Below are positions 8,769 through 17,923 of a DNA stretch of 64,000 nt, one piece after another. The position numbers and the translations under genes were made by a program. This DNA is from Acidobacteriota bacterium (lineage in GTDB: Bacteria; Acidobacteriota; Terriglobia; Bryobacterales; Bryobacteraceae). The notes under the pieces are model-generated. The model worked only from the letters and a program-made list of their open reading frames with translations, had not been told where the DNA came from and searched no databases. The DNA is taken from positions 1 to 64,000 of the forward strand of contig JACPNQ010000015.1 of assembly GCA_016185425.1 (NCBI GenBank), written 5' to 3'. Positions within the stretch are counted from its first letter, which is position 1. Every line of letters begins with the position of its first letter.

Positions 8769-11381
8769 TTATTCCCCGTTCTGAGTCAGTAGCTTCGCGA
8801 TAAGCGCCGTCCACCCCGTTTGATGGCTCGCCCCCAGCCCTGCTCCGGTGTCCCCGTGGAAGTACTCATAAAACAGCACGTAGTCCCGGAAGTTCGGATC
8901 GCTCTGAACCTTCGTATTCGGCCCCAACCCAGCCCGCCTCCCTTCCTTGTCCCGAAGGAACAACGCCGACATCCGATGCGAAAGCTCCGTCGCCACCTCC
9001 CACAGATCCAGCTTGTTCCCGCTTCCCGCCGGAAACTCCACTTTGAAATCCTCGCCGAGGTAATGATGAAACCGCTGCAGGGACTCGATTAGCAGGTAGT
9101 TCACCGGAAACCAGATCGGCCCGCGCCAGTTCGAATTCCCGCCGAATAACCCCGTGCTCGATTCCGCCGGTTCATACTTCACCTCATACGAAGCCCCGTC
9201 CACATTCAAGGAATACGGATGCTCAGCGTGATACCTGGACAGCGCCCGCACCCCATACGGCGACAGAAATTCCCTCTCATCCAGAACCCTCTCCAGGATC
9301 CTCCGGAGTCTCCGCGGACCCACCAGCGACAGCATCCGCCGTTCACCCATACCGCGTTCCGCCATCGACGCGATGTTGCCGCAGAGATCCGGCCGGTTCC
9401 GTAAGAACCACTGCATCCGCCGCCGGAACCCCGGCAGCGCGTCGATCACCGTCGGCTCGATATTCTCCATAGCGAACAGGGGAATGATCCCCACCATCGA
9501 CCGCACCTTCATACGGAACCACTCGCCGCTCGGCAACCGCAGCATGTCGTAGTAAAACCCGTCTTCTTCATCCCACAACCCGTCGGTCGTTCGTCCGTTG
9601 GCGGCACTCGCGATGTAGAGAAAGTGCTCGAAGAACTTGCTCGCAATGTCCTCGTAGATGTGATTGCTCTGCGCAAGCTCCAGCGCGATGGTCAGCATGT
9701 TCAGCGAGTACATCGCCATCCAACTGGTGCCATCCGACTGCTCGATCGTCCCACCCGTCGGCAGCGGCGCGGAGCGGTCGAAGACACCGATGTTATCGAG
9801 CCCAAGAAACCCGCCCTCGAATACGTTGTTCCCCAGCTCGTCTTTCCGGTTGACCCACCACGTGAAGTTCATCAGCAGCTTATGGAAGCAGCGCTCCAGA
9901 AACGCCAGGTCGCGCTCCCCGTTCAGCCGCCGGTCAATCTGGTAGATCCGCCAGCAAGCCCACGCGTGTACCGGCGGGTTCACATCGCCCAGCGCCCATT
10001 CGTACGCGGGAATCTGCCCGTTCGGATGCATGTACCATTCGCGCAGAAACAGAGCCATCTGCTTCTTCGCGAAGCCGGCGTCGATCATTGCGAGAGGGAT
10101 CATATGGAACGCAAGGTCCCACGCCGCGTACCACGGATACTCCCACTTGTCGGGCATCGAAATGATGTCTTCGTTGAACAGGTGCGGCCATTCCGAGTTG
10201 CGTCCGTATCGCCGGCCGGGCGGCGGGGGCGTCGTCGTCGGATCGCCGCGCAGCCACTCTTCCACGACATAGTGAAAGTACTGCTTCGTCCACAAAAGCC
10301 CGGCGAACGCCTGGCGGCACACCGCCGATCCATCGGCCGAAAGCGGCACCGACGCGATCGACGCGTAGAACTCATCCGCCTCCTTCAACCGCAGCGCGAA
10401 TACATCCTCTGGTCCCATCGGCCCGGCGGCGCGGGGCGCCAGGCGCAACGTCACGCTCCGCGTCTCGCCCGGCTGCAGGTGCCACGTGTATATGCCGCAC
10501 GCTTTCGTACCCCTATCGTCCGGATGGACAGCGGCCACGTTCCCTTCGATCAGATACTGCCCAAATGCGTCTTTTGCATAGCTGCGATTCGGCACACCCC
10601 ACAACCGAAGACTATTCCCCTCGTTCTCGGTGAATAACAACGCCTCCGTCCCCGGACACGTGAACAGGTAGTCGCCGAGCGTCGACTCAAACAGTCCAAC
10701 CGACTCCTCCGTCTCTCGCGTCATCGCTGGCGGCAGGTCCCGCGACCATCCCCACGTCCACGTGTTCCGGAACCACACTTGCGGCAGGACCCAAAGCGTC
10801 GCCGCGACGGGTCCGCGATTCACTGCCGTCACTCGAATGCGGGTGTCGTTGGCATCGGCCTTCGCGTACTCGACGGTCACGTCGAAGTAGCGGTCATCAT
10901 TGAACACGCCGGTGTCGATCAGCTCATACTCGGCATCCAGCCGGGTCCGGCGCTTATTCTCCTCGGCGAGCTGCGCGTACGGAAACGCCGCCTGTGGGTA
11001 CTTGTACAGTCCCTTACAGTAGGAATGCGTCGGCGTCGCGTCCAGGTAGTAGTAGAGTTCCTTGACGTCCTCCGAATGATTTCCCTGCGGACCGCTCAGT
11101 CCGTACAGCCGCTCCTTGAGAATTGCGTCCTTCCCGTTCCAGAGCGCAATACCGAAGCAGACCCGCTGATGGTTGTCGCACCACCCGAGTAGTGCATCCT
11201 CACTCCAGCGGAACGCCCGCAGATGGGCATGTTCAAACGGGAAGTAATCCCACGCGGTTCCGTTTGGGGAATAGTCCTCGCGAACGGTTCCCCAGGCTCT
11301 GTCGGATACGTAGGTCCCCCAACGCCGCCAATGCTCCTCCTGCTTCTCCGCCTGCGCCAGCCTGGCCTTCTCCGCGTTCAT
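8769..11381 (-). CDS. GH63-like (MGH1-type) glucosidase
   Basis: 870 residues matching bacterial mannosylglycerate-hydrolase-like/GH63 glucosidases. The opening [20 protein letters not shown] is characteristic. The (alpha/alpha)6 catalytic domain carries [12 protein letters not shown] near residue 415 with the likely catalytic acid Asp, and the C-terminal part has [14 protein letters not shown]. No signal peptide is seen, so it probably acts on cytosolic oligosaccharides or glycosylglycerate-type solutes. It is the first gene of the minus-strand run reaching down to 5183. The specific glycosidic bond cannot be told from the sequence. Confidence 0.88.
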   Translation of the reverse strand: MNAEKARLAQAEKQEEHWRRWGTYVSDRAWGTVREDYSPNGTAWDYFPFEHAHLRAFRWSEDALLGWCDNHQRVCFGIALWNGKDAILKERLYGLSGPQGNHSEDVKELYYYLDATPTHSYCKGLYKYPQAAFPYAQLAEENKRRTRLDAEYELIDTGVFNDDRYFDVTVEYAKADANDTRIRVTAVNRGPVAATLWVLPQVWFRNTWTWGWSRDLPPAMTRETEESVGLFESTLGDYLFTCPGTEALLFTENEGNSLRLWGVPNRSYAKDAFGQYLIEGNVAAVHPDDRGTKACGIYTWHLQPGETRSVTLRLAPRAAGPMGPEDVFALRLKEADEFYASIASVPLSADGSAVCRQAFAGLLWTKQYFHYVVEEWLRGDPTTTPPPPGRRYGRNSEWPHLFNEDIISMPDKWEYPWYAAWDLAFHMIPLAMIDAGFAKKQMALFLREWYMHPNGQIPAYEWALGDVNPPVHAWACWRIYQIDRRLNGERDLAFLERCFHKLLMNFTWWVNRKDELGNNVFEGGFLGLDNIGVFDRSAPLPTGGTIEQSDGTSWMAMYSLNMLTIALELAQSNHIYEDIASKFFEHFLYIASAANGRTTDGLWDEEDGFYYDMLRLPSGEWFRMKVRSMVGIIPLFAMENIEPTVIDALPGFRRRMQWFLRNRPDLCGNIASMAERGMGERRMLSLVGPRRLRRILERVLDEREFLSPYGVRALSRYHAEHPYSLNVDGASYEVKYEPAESSTGLFGGNSNWRGPIWFPVNYLLIESLQRFHHYLGEDFKVEFPAGSGNKLDLWEVATELSHRMSALFLRDKEGRRAGLGPNTKVQSDPNFRDYVLFYEYFHGDTGAGLGASHQTGWTALIAKLLTQNGE

Positions 11382-11459
11382 CTTGTTAGCATAAACGCTC
11401 GACCTCGCCTCAACCGGCGAATACCGACTGCATCAGGTGATTTCCGCCGGCGACGAAGA

Positions 11460-11842
11460 CTAACTGCATCCTTCCGGCGCCCGATGCCATCGTTCCCGGC
11501 TGCCATGAGCGGCCAGCGCCGGCGCCGCTTTGCTCCGCTGATTGTGAACCGTTACATTGGCGATCCAAGTGCCGCCGTCAAAGACCGAGTACCAGATGTC
11601 GTTCGAGCTATCGCCGAGATGCACCATGTGCAATTCGGCGCCCTCCGCGGCGAGAGCCGGAGACGCTTTGCTTTTTTGATTCGGATCCATTGCGGCCGGA
11701 ATTGGAGCGTCGTGGAGACAGCGTTGAAGTTAGCCACCGCCATATCGATGATTCCGCGCTCCGGACTTCCGGCTGGAAACACAGCGGCGTCCACCTCAAA
11801 CGGCACCACGCCGGAAAGCCAGCGGCGATCCGAATTTGTCAA
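11460..11842 (-). pseudogene. Decayed astacin-like protease / lectin-like repeat gene
   Basis: Two frames carry pieces of one protein. From TTG 11842 the first frame reads RRWLSGVVPFEVD and then AVANFNAVSTTLQFRP, matching the start of astacin (M12A) proteases. Near 11690 the signal switches to another frame with NQKSKASPALAAEGAELHMV and, about 40 residues on, NQRSKAAPALAAH. That is two copies of a repeat found C-terminal to such proteases. The HExxH zinc site that should lie between is absent, so an internal deletion plus frameshift has removed the catalytic core. The remnant begins 8 bases after the ABM monooxygenase stop. The rest of 11382-11459 holds nothing I can support. Confidence 0.65.
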
Positions 11843-11849
11843 CGTTTCG

Positions 11850-12146
11850 TCACAAGATCCGCTTGGCCACCTGCACCCAACTCGGTCCGGCGAGCTTGCC
11901 GTTCATCTTCGCACGGCCTGCCGCGATATGCGCCGACTGCGAATGCCTCTCGAGCGCGGCCGGGCTTGCCCATTCCTCAATAAACGTGAACTTCAGCGGA
12001 TCGGAGACATCCTGGAACAGGTCATACCGCAAGCAGCCTTCCTCCTTCCGCGTCGGCTCAACAAAGCTCTCGAGCGCCTCGCGCACGACCCCCTCATTTC
12101 CTTCGCCGGCGTGTATGTGCGCGATGACGTCGATCTTCTCATCCAT
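11850..12146 (-). CDS. Putative quinol monooxygenase (ABM domain)
   Basis: 98 residues, the full length of an antibiotic-biosynthesis-monooxygenase (ABM) domain of the YgiN type. The pattern IDVIAHIHAGEG, then CLRYDLFQD, KFTFIEEW and SAHIAA follows the beta-alpha-beta order of this dimeric ferredoxin-like fold. Family members oxidise quinols or related aromatics without a cofactor, or act as small-molecule binding proteins. It lies 9 bases downstream of the sulfatase gene on the same strand, so the two are probably co-transcribed. Confidence 0.88.
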   Translation of the reverse strand: MDEKIDVIAHIHAGEGNEGVVREALESFVEPTRKEEGCLRYDLFQDVSDPLKFTFIEEWASPAALERHSQSAHIAAGRAKMNGKLAGPSWVQVAKRIL

Positions 12147-12155
12147 TCTGTGTCC

Positions 12156-13469
12156 TCATTCTCCGTGACGGCCCGGATACGGCACCCGGTCGCCGGTCTT
12201 GATAATCCATCGGCGCATCAGCGCCAGCAACTCTTCCTGACGCCGCACTGTCGCGCGGTCGACTGTCAGGTTGTCCGCTTCGTAGGGGTCCTGCGCCAAA
12301 TTGTAAAGGTGGGTAGGCTTCAGCTCGCGATTCACGACGAGCTTGTCCCAACCGCGAACCACCATTCGCCACTCGTTGTCCGTCCCCAACGCGCCTTCCA
12401 CGTACAGGGACTCGGGCCGCTCTCCGGCGCCTTTGTTGCGGATCAGAGCCGAACGATCATCGCCCTGCGCCTCCTCGATCGGCGGCAGTCCACAAAGCCC
12501 GCGCAACGTGGGCGCGACATCGACGTTGTTGAACAGCCAGTCCTGCTGCGTTCCGGCCGCTAACTTCCCAGGCCATCGCATCAGCATCGGCACCCCAGCC
12601 GACTCCTCATACCAGAACTCTTTGTACTGCAAACCATGGCTGTACAGCATGTCGCCGTGATCGGCCGTGAACACTACGATCGTGTTCCCGGCGAGCCCCT
12701 TCTGATCGAGAGCCATCAAAAGGCGGCCTATGTTGTCGTCAATCGAGGTACACAGTCCGAGATATTCCGCCATGTCTTTCTTTGCCGCGGCGCGGTTCGC
12801 CGCAGGAACGTTATCTCGCGGAGTAAGCTCGGCAGGCGTGTACATTTTGGCGTACTTCCCGGGCGGCCGGTCAGGACCGTGCGGCGGGCCATAGGAGAGA
12901 AAAAGCAGAAAGGGCGAGCGCTGATTCCTGTCGATAAAATCCAGGGCTAGATCCGTCTGATGCTCCGGCTCGTAGCCGCTCATCCTCACGGGCGCCGGGT
13001 CGTCCCGGTAGTAGTAAAAGTTGTAGTAGTCGTGGTTGTGGTTGAAAGCCGCCCAGAACTGGTAACCGCGCCTTCGAGGCCCAGGCGGCGTGAAACCGCC
13101 TGGATCTCCGCCGTCGAGATGCCATTTACCTATGTAGCCGGTCTTGTACCCGGCTTCGGCGAACGCGTGCGAGAGGCACGGATATTCCAGTGGAAGCAGG
13201 CGGCCGTTCCACGGCATCGACGCCGCATGCGGATAGCGGCCCGACTGCAGCGCGGCGCGGGACGGCCCGCAAACCGGGTTCGCCACGTAGGCGCGCGTAA
13301 ACTCGACGCCTTCCTTCATCAGCCGCGCCAGGTTTGGCGCGATCAGATTCCTGTCCGCCGCACCGGGCAGCGTCTGGCGGCGCCACGCGTCGCAATGAAG
13401 GAACAACACGTTCGGCCTGCGCTGGGTTTGCAACGCCGCGGCGAAGCCGAATTGACGCCTTGTCAGCAA
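12156..13469 (-). CDS. Sulfatase (formylglycine type)
   Basis: 437 residues. The sulfatase signature C-x-P-x-R appears as VCGPSRAAL near residue 65, followed by SGRYPH, so the Cys would be converted to formylglycine by a maturase encoded elsewhere. A metal-site segment FTADHGDML is near residue 273, and GYIGKWHLDGG is near residue 114. The N terminus (TRRQFGFAAALQ) is a twin-arginine-like signal, although short. It probably cleaves sulfate esters from organic or polysaccharide substrates outside the cytoplasm. It is divergent from the CpaF gene with 39 bases between the starts. Confidence 0.92.
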   Translation of the reverse strand: MLTRRQFGFAAALQTQRRPNVLFLHCDAWRRQTLPGAADRNLIAPNLARLMKEGVEFTRAYVANPVCGPSRAALQSGRYPHAASMPWNGRLLPLEYPCLSHAFAEAGYKTGYIGKWHLDGGDPGGFTPPGPRRRGYQFWAAFNHNHDYYNFYYYRDDPAPVRMSGYEPEHQTDLALDFIDRNQRSPFLLFLSYGPPHGPDRPPGKYAKMYTPAELTPRDNVPAANRAAAKKDMAEYLGLCTSIDDNIGRLLMALDQKGLAGNTIVVFTADHGDMLYSHGLQYKEFWYEESAGVPMLMRWPGKLAAGTQQDWLFNNVDVAPTLRGLCGLPPIEEAQGDDRSALIRNKGAGERPESLYVEGALGTDNEWRMVVRGWDKLVVNRELKPTHLYNLAQDPYEADNLTVDRATVRRQEELLALMRRWIIKTGDRVPYPGRHGE

Positions 13470-13508
13470 CTTCTCATGCTACCTTGGGTTTGAGAATTTT
13501 TCCCGCGC

Positions 13509-14999
13509 GTGTCCACCGACCCCAAAGCACCCGAATCCGGGCCGCCACCAACGGCGCGTCCCTCATTGGCCCAGTTGATGGCCACGAAGGCGACGCAGAC
13601 GGTGACAAAGGCTCCGCGGACTCATGTCCCGGCGGCTAAGCGGCCGGGCGCGGCGGCTCCGCCGGAGCGAGAACAGCCGCGCAAGCGCCACCCGGCGACT
13701 TCGGGCGCTGCCGCCCGCACCACCGACCGCTACTTTGAACTTAAGTCCGAGATCCATAAGAAGCTGATTGGCGTGCTCGACGTCGATCGCGTTTCGTCGA
13801 TTCCGAAAGAGCGAGTCCGCACGGAGATCGGCCGTGTCGTCGAACGGCTGCTCGACGATGAGCGTGTGCCGATGACAACCGCCGAGCAGAACACCATCGT
13901 CGAAGAGGTCCTCGACGAGGTGCTCGGTCTCGGCCCTCTGGAGCCGCTGCTGAAGGAGCCGAGCATTTCCGACATCCTGGTGAACTCCTATAACAAGGTC
14001 TTCATTGAGCGCCAGGGCCGTCTGCAATTGACCCCGGTTCGTTTTCGCGATAACGCGCACCTCCTCCATATCATTGAAAAAATCGTGGCTCAGGTCGGCC
14101 GCCGCGTCGATGAAGCGCAACCGATCGTCGATGCCCGGCTGAAGGACGGCTCGCGCGTCAACGCGATCATTCCTCCGCTGGCCCTCGATGGGCCCTCGCT
14201 ATCGATTCGCCGATTCGGCCGTCACGTTATTACGAGCGACGAGATGATCGGCAATCAGACGATCATGCCGGCGATGCTCCAGTTCCTTGCCGCGTGTGTG
14301 CAGGCCAAGACGACCATTCTTATCTCCGGCGGTACCGGCTCCGGCAAGACCACCACGTTGAACGCAGTGTCCCGCTTCATCCCTTCGGACGAGCGGATCA
14401 TTACGATCGAGGACACCGCCGAACTGCAGCTCCAGCAGCGCCACGTTATTAAGTTTGAAACGCGTCCGCCGAACCTCAACAAGGAAGGCGGGATCAATCA
14501 GCGCCAACTCGTGCGAACGGCGCTCCGCATGCGTCCGGACCGCATCGTCGTCGGCGAGTGCCGCGGGGCTGAAGCGCTCGACATGCTGCAGGCGATGAAC
14601 ACTGGTGTTGAGGGATCGATGACAACGATCCACGCAAACTCACCGCGCGACGCCTTCTCCCGTCTGGAAGCGATGATCCTGATGGCCGACCTCGAGATCC
14701 CGACGAAGGTCATCCTGCAGCAGCTTGCCAGCGCCATCAAGATGGTTGTCCAGGTTTCGCGCCTGCAGGACGGCTCGCGTAAGATCATCAACATCGCCGA
14801 AGTCGTCGGTATCCACAACGACCACATCGAAGTCCGCGACATCTTCCGCTTCCGGCGTATCGGCGTTTCGGCGGAGGGCAAGGTGCAGGGACGCTTCGAA
14901 TGGAGCGGCGAAACCCCGGCCATTCTCGATCGCCTTCGCATCAGCGGGATCACGTTACCCGAGGGCATCTTTGATGAAGCGCTCGGCGTAAACATATAA
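13509..14999 (+). CDS. cpaF: CpaF/TadA-type secretion ATPase
   Basis: 496 residues from GTG 13509; an internal ATG at 13578 is the other possible start. The first ~75 residues are low-complexity, Ala/Pro/Arg-rich. An N-terminal helical domain follows (DRYFELKSEIHKKLIGVL), then the type II/IV secretion ATPase core: Walker A GGTGSGKTTT near residue 276, the acidic box TIEDTAELQL, and the His box TTIHANSPRDAFSRLEAM. Such ATPases power Flp/Tad pilus assembly or related secretion. No tad/flp/cpa partner gene is in the window; the only companion is a 46-residue membrane peptide directly downstream. Confidence 0.93.
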   Translation: MSTDPKAPESGPPPTARPSLAQLMATKATQTVTKAPRTHVPAAKRPGAAAPPEREQPRKRHPATSGAAARTTDRYFELKSEIHKKLIGVLDVDRVSSIPKERVRTEIGRVVERLLDDERVPMTTAEQNTIVEEVLDEVLGLGPLEPLLKEPSISDILVNSYNKVFIERQGRLQLTPVRFRDNAHLLHIIEKIVAQVGRRVDEAQPIVDARLKDGSRVNAIIPPLALDGPSLSIRRFGRHVITSDEMIGNQTIMPAMLQFLAACVQAKTTILISGGTGSGKTTTLNAVSRFIPSDERIITIEDTAELQLQQRHVIKFETRPPNLNKEGGINQRQLVRTALRMRPDRIVVGECRGAEALDMLQAMNTGVEGSMTTIHANSPRDAFSRLEAMILMADLEIPTKVILQQLASAIKMVVQVSRLQDGSRKIINIAEVVGIHNDHIEVRDIFRFRRIGVSAEGKVQGRFEWSGETPAILDRLRISGITLPEGIFDEALGVNI

Positions 15000-15008
15000 A
15001 CTGAAGGA

Positions 15009-15149
15009 GTGATACTCCTACCCGCGTTGGATTGGCTGATCGCCGGCGGTATGATTTTTGCCGTGATCTTTGTTGTGCTGATCGCGCTTTTGGTGAACCC
15101 TCCGACTGCGCTGGTCAACAAGATCCAGAATCACAACGACAAGGAGTAG
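15009..15149 (+). CDS. Small membrane peptide after cpaF
   Basis: A 46-residue frame from GTG 15009 to TAG 15147-15149 reads LDWLIAGGMIFAVIFVVLIA and ends NKIQNHNDKE. It has one transmembrane helix (about residues 9-29) and a polar tail. The AAGGAG at 15004-15009 overlaps the GTG, so the start is uncertain: TTG 15027 and ATG 15051 are also in frame. It lies 9 bases after cpaF and 5 bases before the esterase gene, so it fills an otherwise unexplained gap. It could be a small assembly partner of the ATPase or an unrelated membrane peptide. I do not recognise a family. Confidence 0.5.
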   Translation: MILLPALDWLIAGGMIFAVIFVVLIALLVNPPTALVNKIQNHNDKE

Positions 15150-15154
15150 TGCCA

Positions 15155-16312
15155 ATGCCCGCCAAAGTCAATCGCCGCCAGTTCGGACTGGCGGCCGCCG
15201 CGCTTTCGACCGCAGCCGCCGCGCCAGCCGCCGAGACCGTCTACACTGGCGCTCTCGACGGGTTCGAGAGCAAGGTTTCGCTGCCCGCCTTCGATCCGGT
15301 GCAGTGGACTATCGAACGCCATGCGCGCGCGCCGCTCGCCCTGACCTACAAGCCGGGCAGCAAGAAAGCGACCGAGGCCTGGCAGAAGAAACTGCGGGCG
15401 AAACTGCTTGACCTCATCGGAGGATTTCCGAAGGACAAGACTCCGCTGCAGGCGGTCACTTTGGAAGTCCGCGATTTTCCCGGCTACCGCCGCGAGAAGT
15501 TCGTTATCCAGACCCAGCCCGGGATGGCGCAGCTCGGCTACCTGCTGACCCCGCTGAACGCCAAGGGTCCGCTGGCGACGATGATCTGCGTGCCCGGCCA
15601 TGGGCGCGGAGTGGACGATGTGATCGGCGTCGACGACAAGGGCCGCGATCGGACCGACAAGGCGGGCTATCAACACGACTTCGCCATTCAAGTGGTGGAA
15701 GCCGGCATGGCGGCCGTTGCCGTGGAGCCGATGGCGTTCGGCTGCCGCCGCGATGCTCGAACCGCCAAGCGCGGCCTCGGCACATCAGCGTGCCAACCGG
15801 TGGCCGGCACCGCCCTTTTGCTGGGTGAGACAATTATCGCCTGGCGGTCGTACGATGTTGTGCGAACCGTCGACTGGATTGAGACCCGAAAAGAACTGGA
15901 CGCCTCCCGCGTGGGCCTGATGGGCATTAGCGGCGGAGGCATGACCACCTCCTTTGCGGCCGCCCTCGAACCGAGAATCAAGGCCGCGATGATTAGCGGA
16001 TATTTGAACACTTTCAAGTCTTCCATCGTTGCGTTGTCCCACTGCATGGACAACTATGTGCCGGGCATCCTGAACTGGTGCGAGAACTACGATGTGGCGA
16101 GCCTGATTGCGCCGCGGCCGCTCTACTGTGAGAGCGGCGAGCGCGATCCGATTTTCCCAATCGCCGCCACCAGGGAGGCGTTCGGCCATGTGAAGCAGGT
16201 CTACACCGCCCTGGGCGTTCCGGACCTTGCGCAACTCGAAGTCTTCGACGGCGAGCACCTCTTTCATGGAGGCGCCGGCATTCCGTTTCTGGCCAAGCAT
16301 TTGAAGGCATAA
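15155..16312 (+). CDS. Acetyl-xylan-esterase-like alpha/beta hydrolase, Tat-exported
   Basis: 385 residues from ATG 15155, chosen because AAGGAG lies 8 bases upstream; the longer in-frame start overlaps the small peptide gene. The N terminus NRRQFGLAAAALS is a twin-arginine signal. The nucleophile elbow GISGGG lies in GLMGISGGGMTTSF, an acid sits in ESGERDPIFP and the likely catalytic His in DGEHLFHGG, completing a Ser-Asp-His triad. The protein resembles the dienelactone hydrolase/acetyl esterase families found beside sugar-degradation genes. It probably deacylates carbohydrates or small esters outside the cytoplasm. Confidence 0.85.
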   Translation: MPAKVNRRQFGLAAAALSTAAAAPAAETVYTGALDGFESKVSLPAFDPVQWTIERHARAPLALTYKPGSKKATEAWQKKLRAKLLDLIGGFPKDKTPLQAVTLEVRDFPGYRREKFVIQTQPGMAQLGYLLTPLNAKGPLATMICVPGHGRGVDDVIGVDDKGRDRTDKAGYQHDFAIQVVEAGMAAVAVEPMAFGCRRDARTAKRGLGTSACQPVAGTALLLGETIIAWRSYDVVRTVDWIETRKELDASRVGLMGISGGGMTTSFAAALEPRIKAAMISGYLNTFKSSIVALSHCMDNYVPGILNWCENYDVASLIAPRPLYCESGERDPIFPIAATREAFGHVKQVYTALGVPDLAQLEVFDGEHLFHGGAGIPFLAKHLKA

Positions 16313-16314
16313 CT

Positions 16315-16836
16315 GTGATCCCTTTGCTGTTTGCGTTTTTGGCCACTCCCGACCCGTGCTCCTACCTGCCGGAGCAGGAGGTGCGGCAAGTGTTCGAGAT
16401 TCACGAGATGACGCCGATCCGCGTTGTCCGGGCCGATAGCTGCAGCTATCTCTGGATGGGGCTGCCGCCGACCGGCCAGCAGTTACGCGAAGCGCTGATG
16501 GCCGGCCGGCACGTGCCGCCGAGAGCCAACGAGTCGCTGAGCATCCGCATCGAGCCGGTTGCTCATGCGATCAAGGAACTCGATGCACGGTTTGAGAAGT
16601 TGTTGAAAGGCTACTCGGTTGACCGGGATGGCCAGGAGCTGAAGGTGAAGCCGCAGAATCTCCAGTGGGTCCCGAATGTCGGCGAGAAGGCCTTCTGGAA
16701 CGACTCGCTGAATCAGCTTGTCGTCGCCCGGAAGAACGAGCTGGTTTCGTTTGTCGTTAAGAAACCCGGCAAGCCGCAAGCCGACGTGATGAATCTTGCG
16801 ATCACGGCCGCGCAAGCGGCGATGCGCAAGCCTTAG
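16315..16836 (+). CDS. Secreted protein of unknown function
   Basis: 173 residues from GTG 16315, 2 bases after the esterase stop, so probably co-transcribed with it. A short hydrophobic N terminus (MIPLLFAFLATP) is a weak signal peptide. The next segment, DPCSYLPEQEVRQVF followed by SCSYLW, has two Cys pairs and resembles the opening of DUF3558-like secreted proteins (C-x-L-L-x-x-x-E-V). The C-terminal part (VGEKAFWNDSLNQLVV, then LVSFVVKKPG) also fits that plan. No enzyme motif is visible and the assignment is tentative. Confidence 0.7.
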   Translation: MIPLLFAFLATPDPCSYLPEQEVRQVFEIHEMTPIRVVRADSCSYLWMGLPPTGQQLREALMAGRHVPPRANESLSIRIEPVAHAIKELDARFEKLLKGYSVDRDGQELKVKPQNLQWVPNVGEKAFWNDSLNQLVVARKNELVSFVVKKPGKPQADVMNLAITAAQAAMRKP

Positions 16837-16926
16837 CGGACTAGCGCGCGGCGTCCGCCGACAACGCGGCCCTTCGTTTTGTCTTTGAGCTCGAGCGGAC
16901 CGTGATTTGAAACACGGGCGAGGGCA

Positions 16927-17511
16927 TCACGAGTGGGTAAGAGGCAAGGACGGTTGGCTGAGCGTTACGCCTAGCGCCCGACTCGCCGCTTCAATGCTTT
17001 TCCTGTCACAGTGGGCCAGCAAAGTCTGCAAGTCCTGATTGCTTGCGAGAACGTGAAAATCCTTGGATGGGGCGAAGTAGACGAGGGCTCTTTTTCCGGC
17101 AGCCATCAGATTCAGTACATTCTGAAGCGTACCTTTGCTTCTTCCGTCCCAGAGCATCACGCCGCATCCGGCCTCTTGCGCCATGACGATATCTTTGGCG
17201 GCGTAGTAGCTGAACTCTTTCCTGCCGTTCGGGGGGGCGATGCTGCGTGCCGGCCAGATGCCTACATTGTTTCGGCACTCCTCCATGCAAAAGACCTCGA
17301 CGTTCGAATAATCGCGCTCCGCGAAATACTGTTGCACCGCCTTGTCCGCACCGTTCGCGTCCCCGATCAGGAACGAACACCGGCGCCGGATAAGATCATC
17401 CAGCCGGGCGTGGATAACCGGGTTCCGCGAAGAACGGGTTGCAGTTTTCGCGCCTGTGATGGGAGCACAAGTACGATAGCATCGACTTTCAATTGCCAAA
17501 TCTTCTTGCAA
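16927..17511 (-). CDS. SLOG-like (YAcAR) nucleotide-binding protein
   Basis: 194 residues. The core LIGDANGADKAVQQYF near residue 48, then VEVFCMEECRNNVGIWPAR and MAQEAGCGVMLWDGRSKGT, matches the Rossmann-like SLOG/YAcAR group related to DprA and LOG, which bind or process nucleotide-derived ligands. The first ~20 residues do not look like a natural start and overlap, in another frame, the end of a truncated phosphoribosyltransferase fragment. The first strand of the fold may therefore have been rebuilt after a deletion. SLOG proteins of this kind often pair with phosphoribosyltransferases, as here. Product function is inferred only from the fold. Confidence 0.6.
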   Translation of the reverse strand: MQEDLAIESRCYRTCAPITGAKTATRSSRNPVIHARLDDLIRRRCSFLIGDANGADKAVQQYFAERDYSNVEVFCMEECRNNVGIWPARSIAPPNGRKEFSYYAAKDIVMAQEAGCGVMLWDGRSKGTLQNVLNLMAAGKRALVYFAPSKDFHVLASNQDLQTLLAHCDRKSIEAASRALGVTLSQPSLPLTHS

Positions 17512-17729
17512 AAGCTCGCCGCCGCCTGGGCAAGCTGATCGGCCGCCTTATTTTCCTGCCGGTATTTCAACTGGTACAGCAACTCCCCGACCGGCGAGCG
17601 AGTTGTAGAGTACCTCGCATGGCCCCACTCGTCTTCCCCAAGATAGGTGCTCGATAACGAGTGGACATGGAGCGCGAACCCTGAAGCCCATCGACCGCGC
17701 AAAGTATGCGGTTTGATTTCGACGCTCAT
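17430..17729 (-). pseudogene. Truncated ComF-like phosphoribosyltransferase
   Basis: The frame from ATG 17729 gives about 100 residues that look genuine: MSVEIKPHTLRGRW, then SSTYLGEDEWGHARY, then GELLYQLKYRQENKA, then VLVLPSQARKLQPVL. These match the N-terminal half of ComF-type phosphoribosyltransferases, whose P-S-x-x-R-x-x-Q-P-V motif is present. After residue 100 the similarity ends, the frame stops at 17367, and the PRPP-binding loop of the C-terminal half is missing. The SLOG frame takes over at this point, which suggests a deletion joining the two genes. The region 17730-17923 upstream holds nothing I recognise. Confidence 0.6.
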
Positions 17730-17923
17730 AGACCACTTTTCTTCGACCTTGTCAGCAAGGGCCAGCGTGGAGGCCGTGGCCTCGCCCTGTCAACCGTAAA
17801 GATTCGCGTCCGATGCGCCACTCGGATCTTCGATGGCCACGCATATCTGAAAGTTTTCAGGGCCAGTGTTCAAAAACAGAAAGGCTACAGGGCCCCACAC
17901 GCTCGAGTATGGCGGCGTTGAGG

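Noticed and set aside
9624..10637. 337-codon plus-strand open frame opposite the GH63-type gene
   Set aside because: Arg/His/Pro-rich with no motif; the minus strand is clearly coding.
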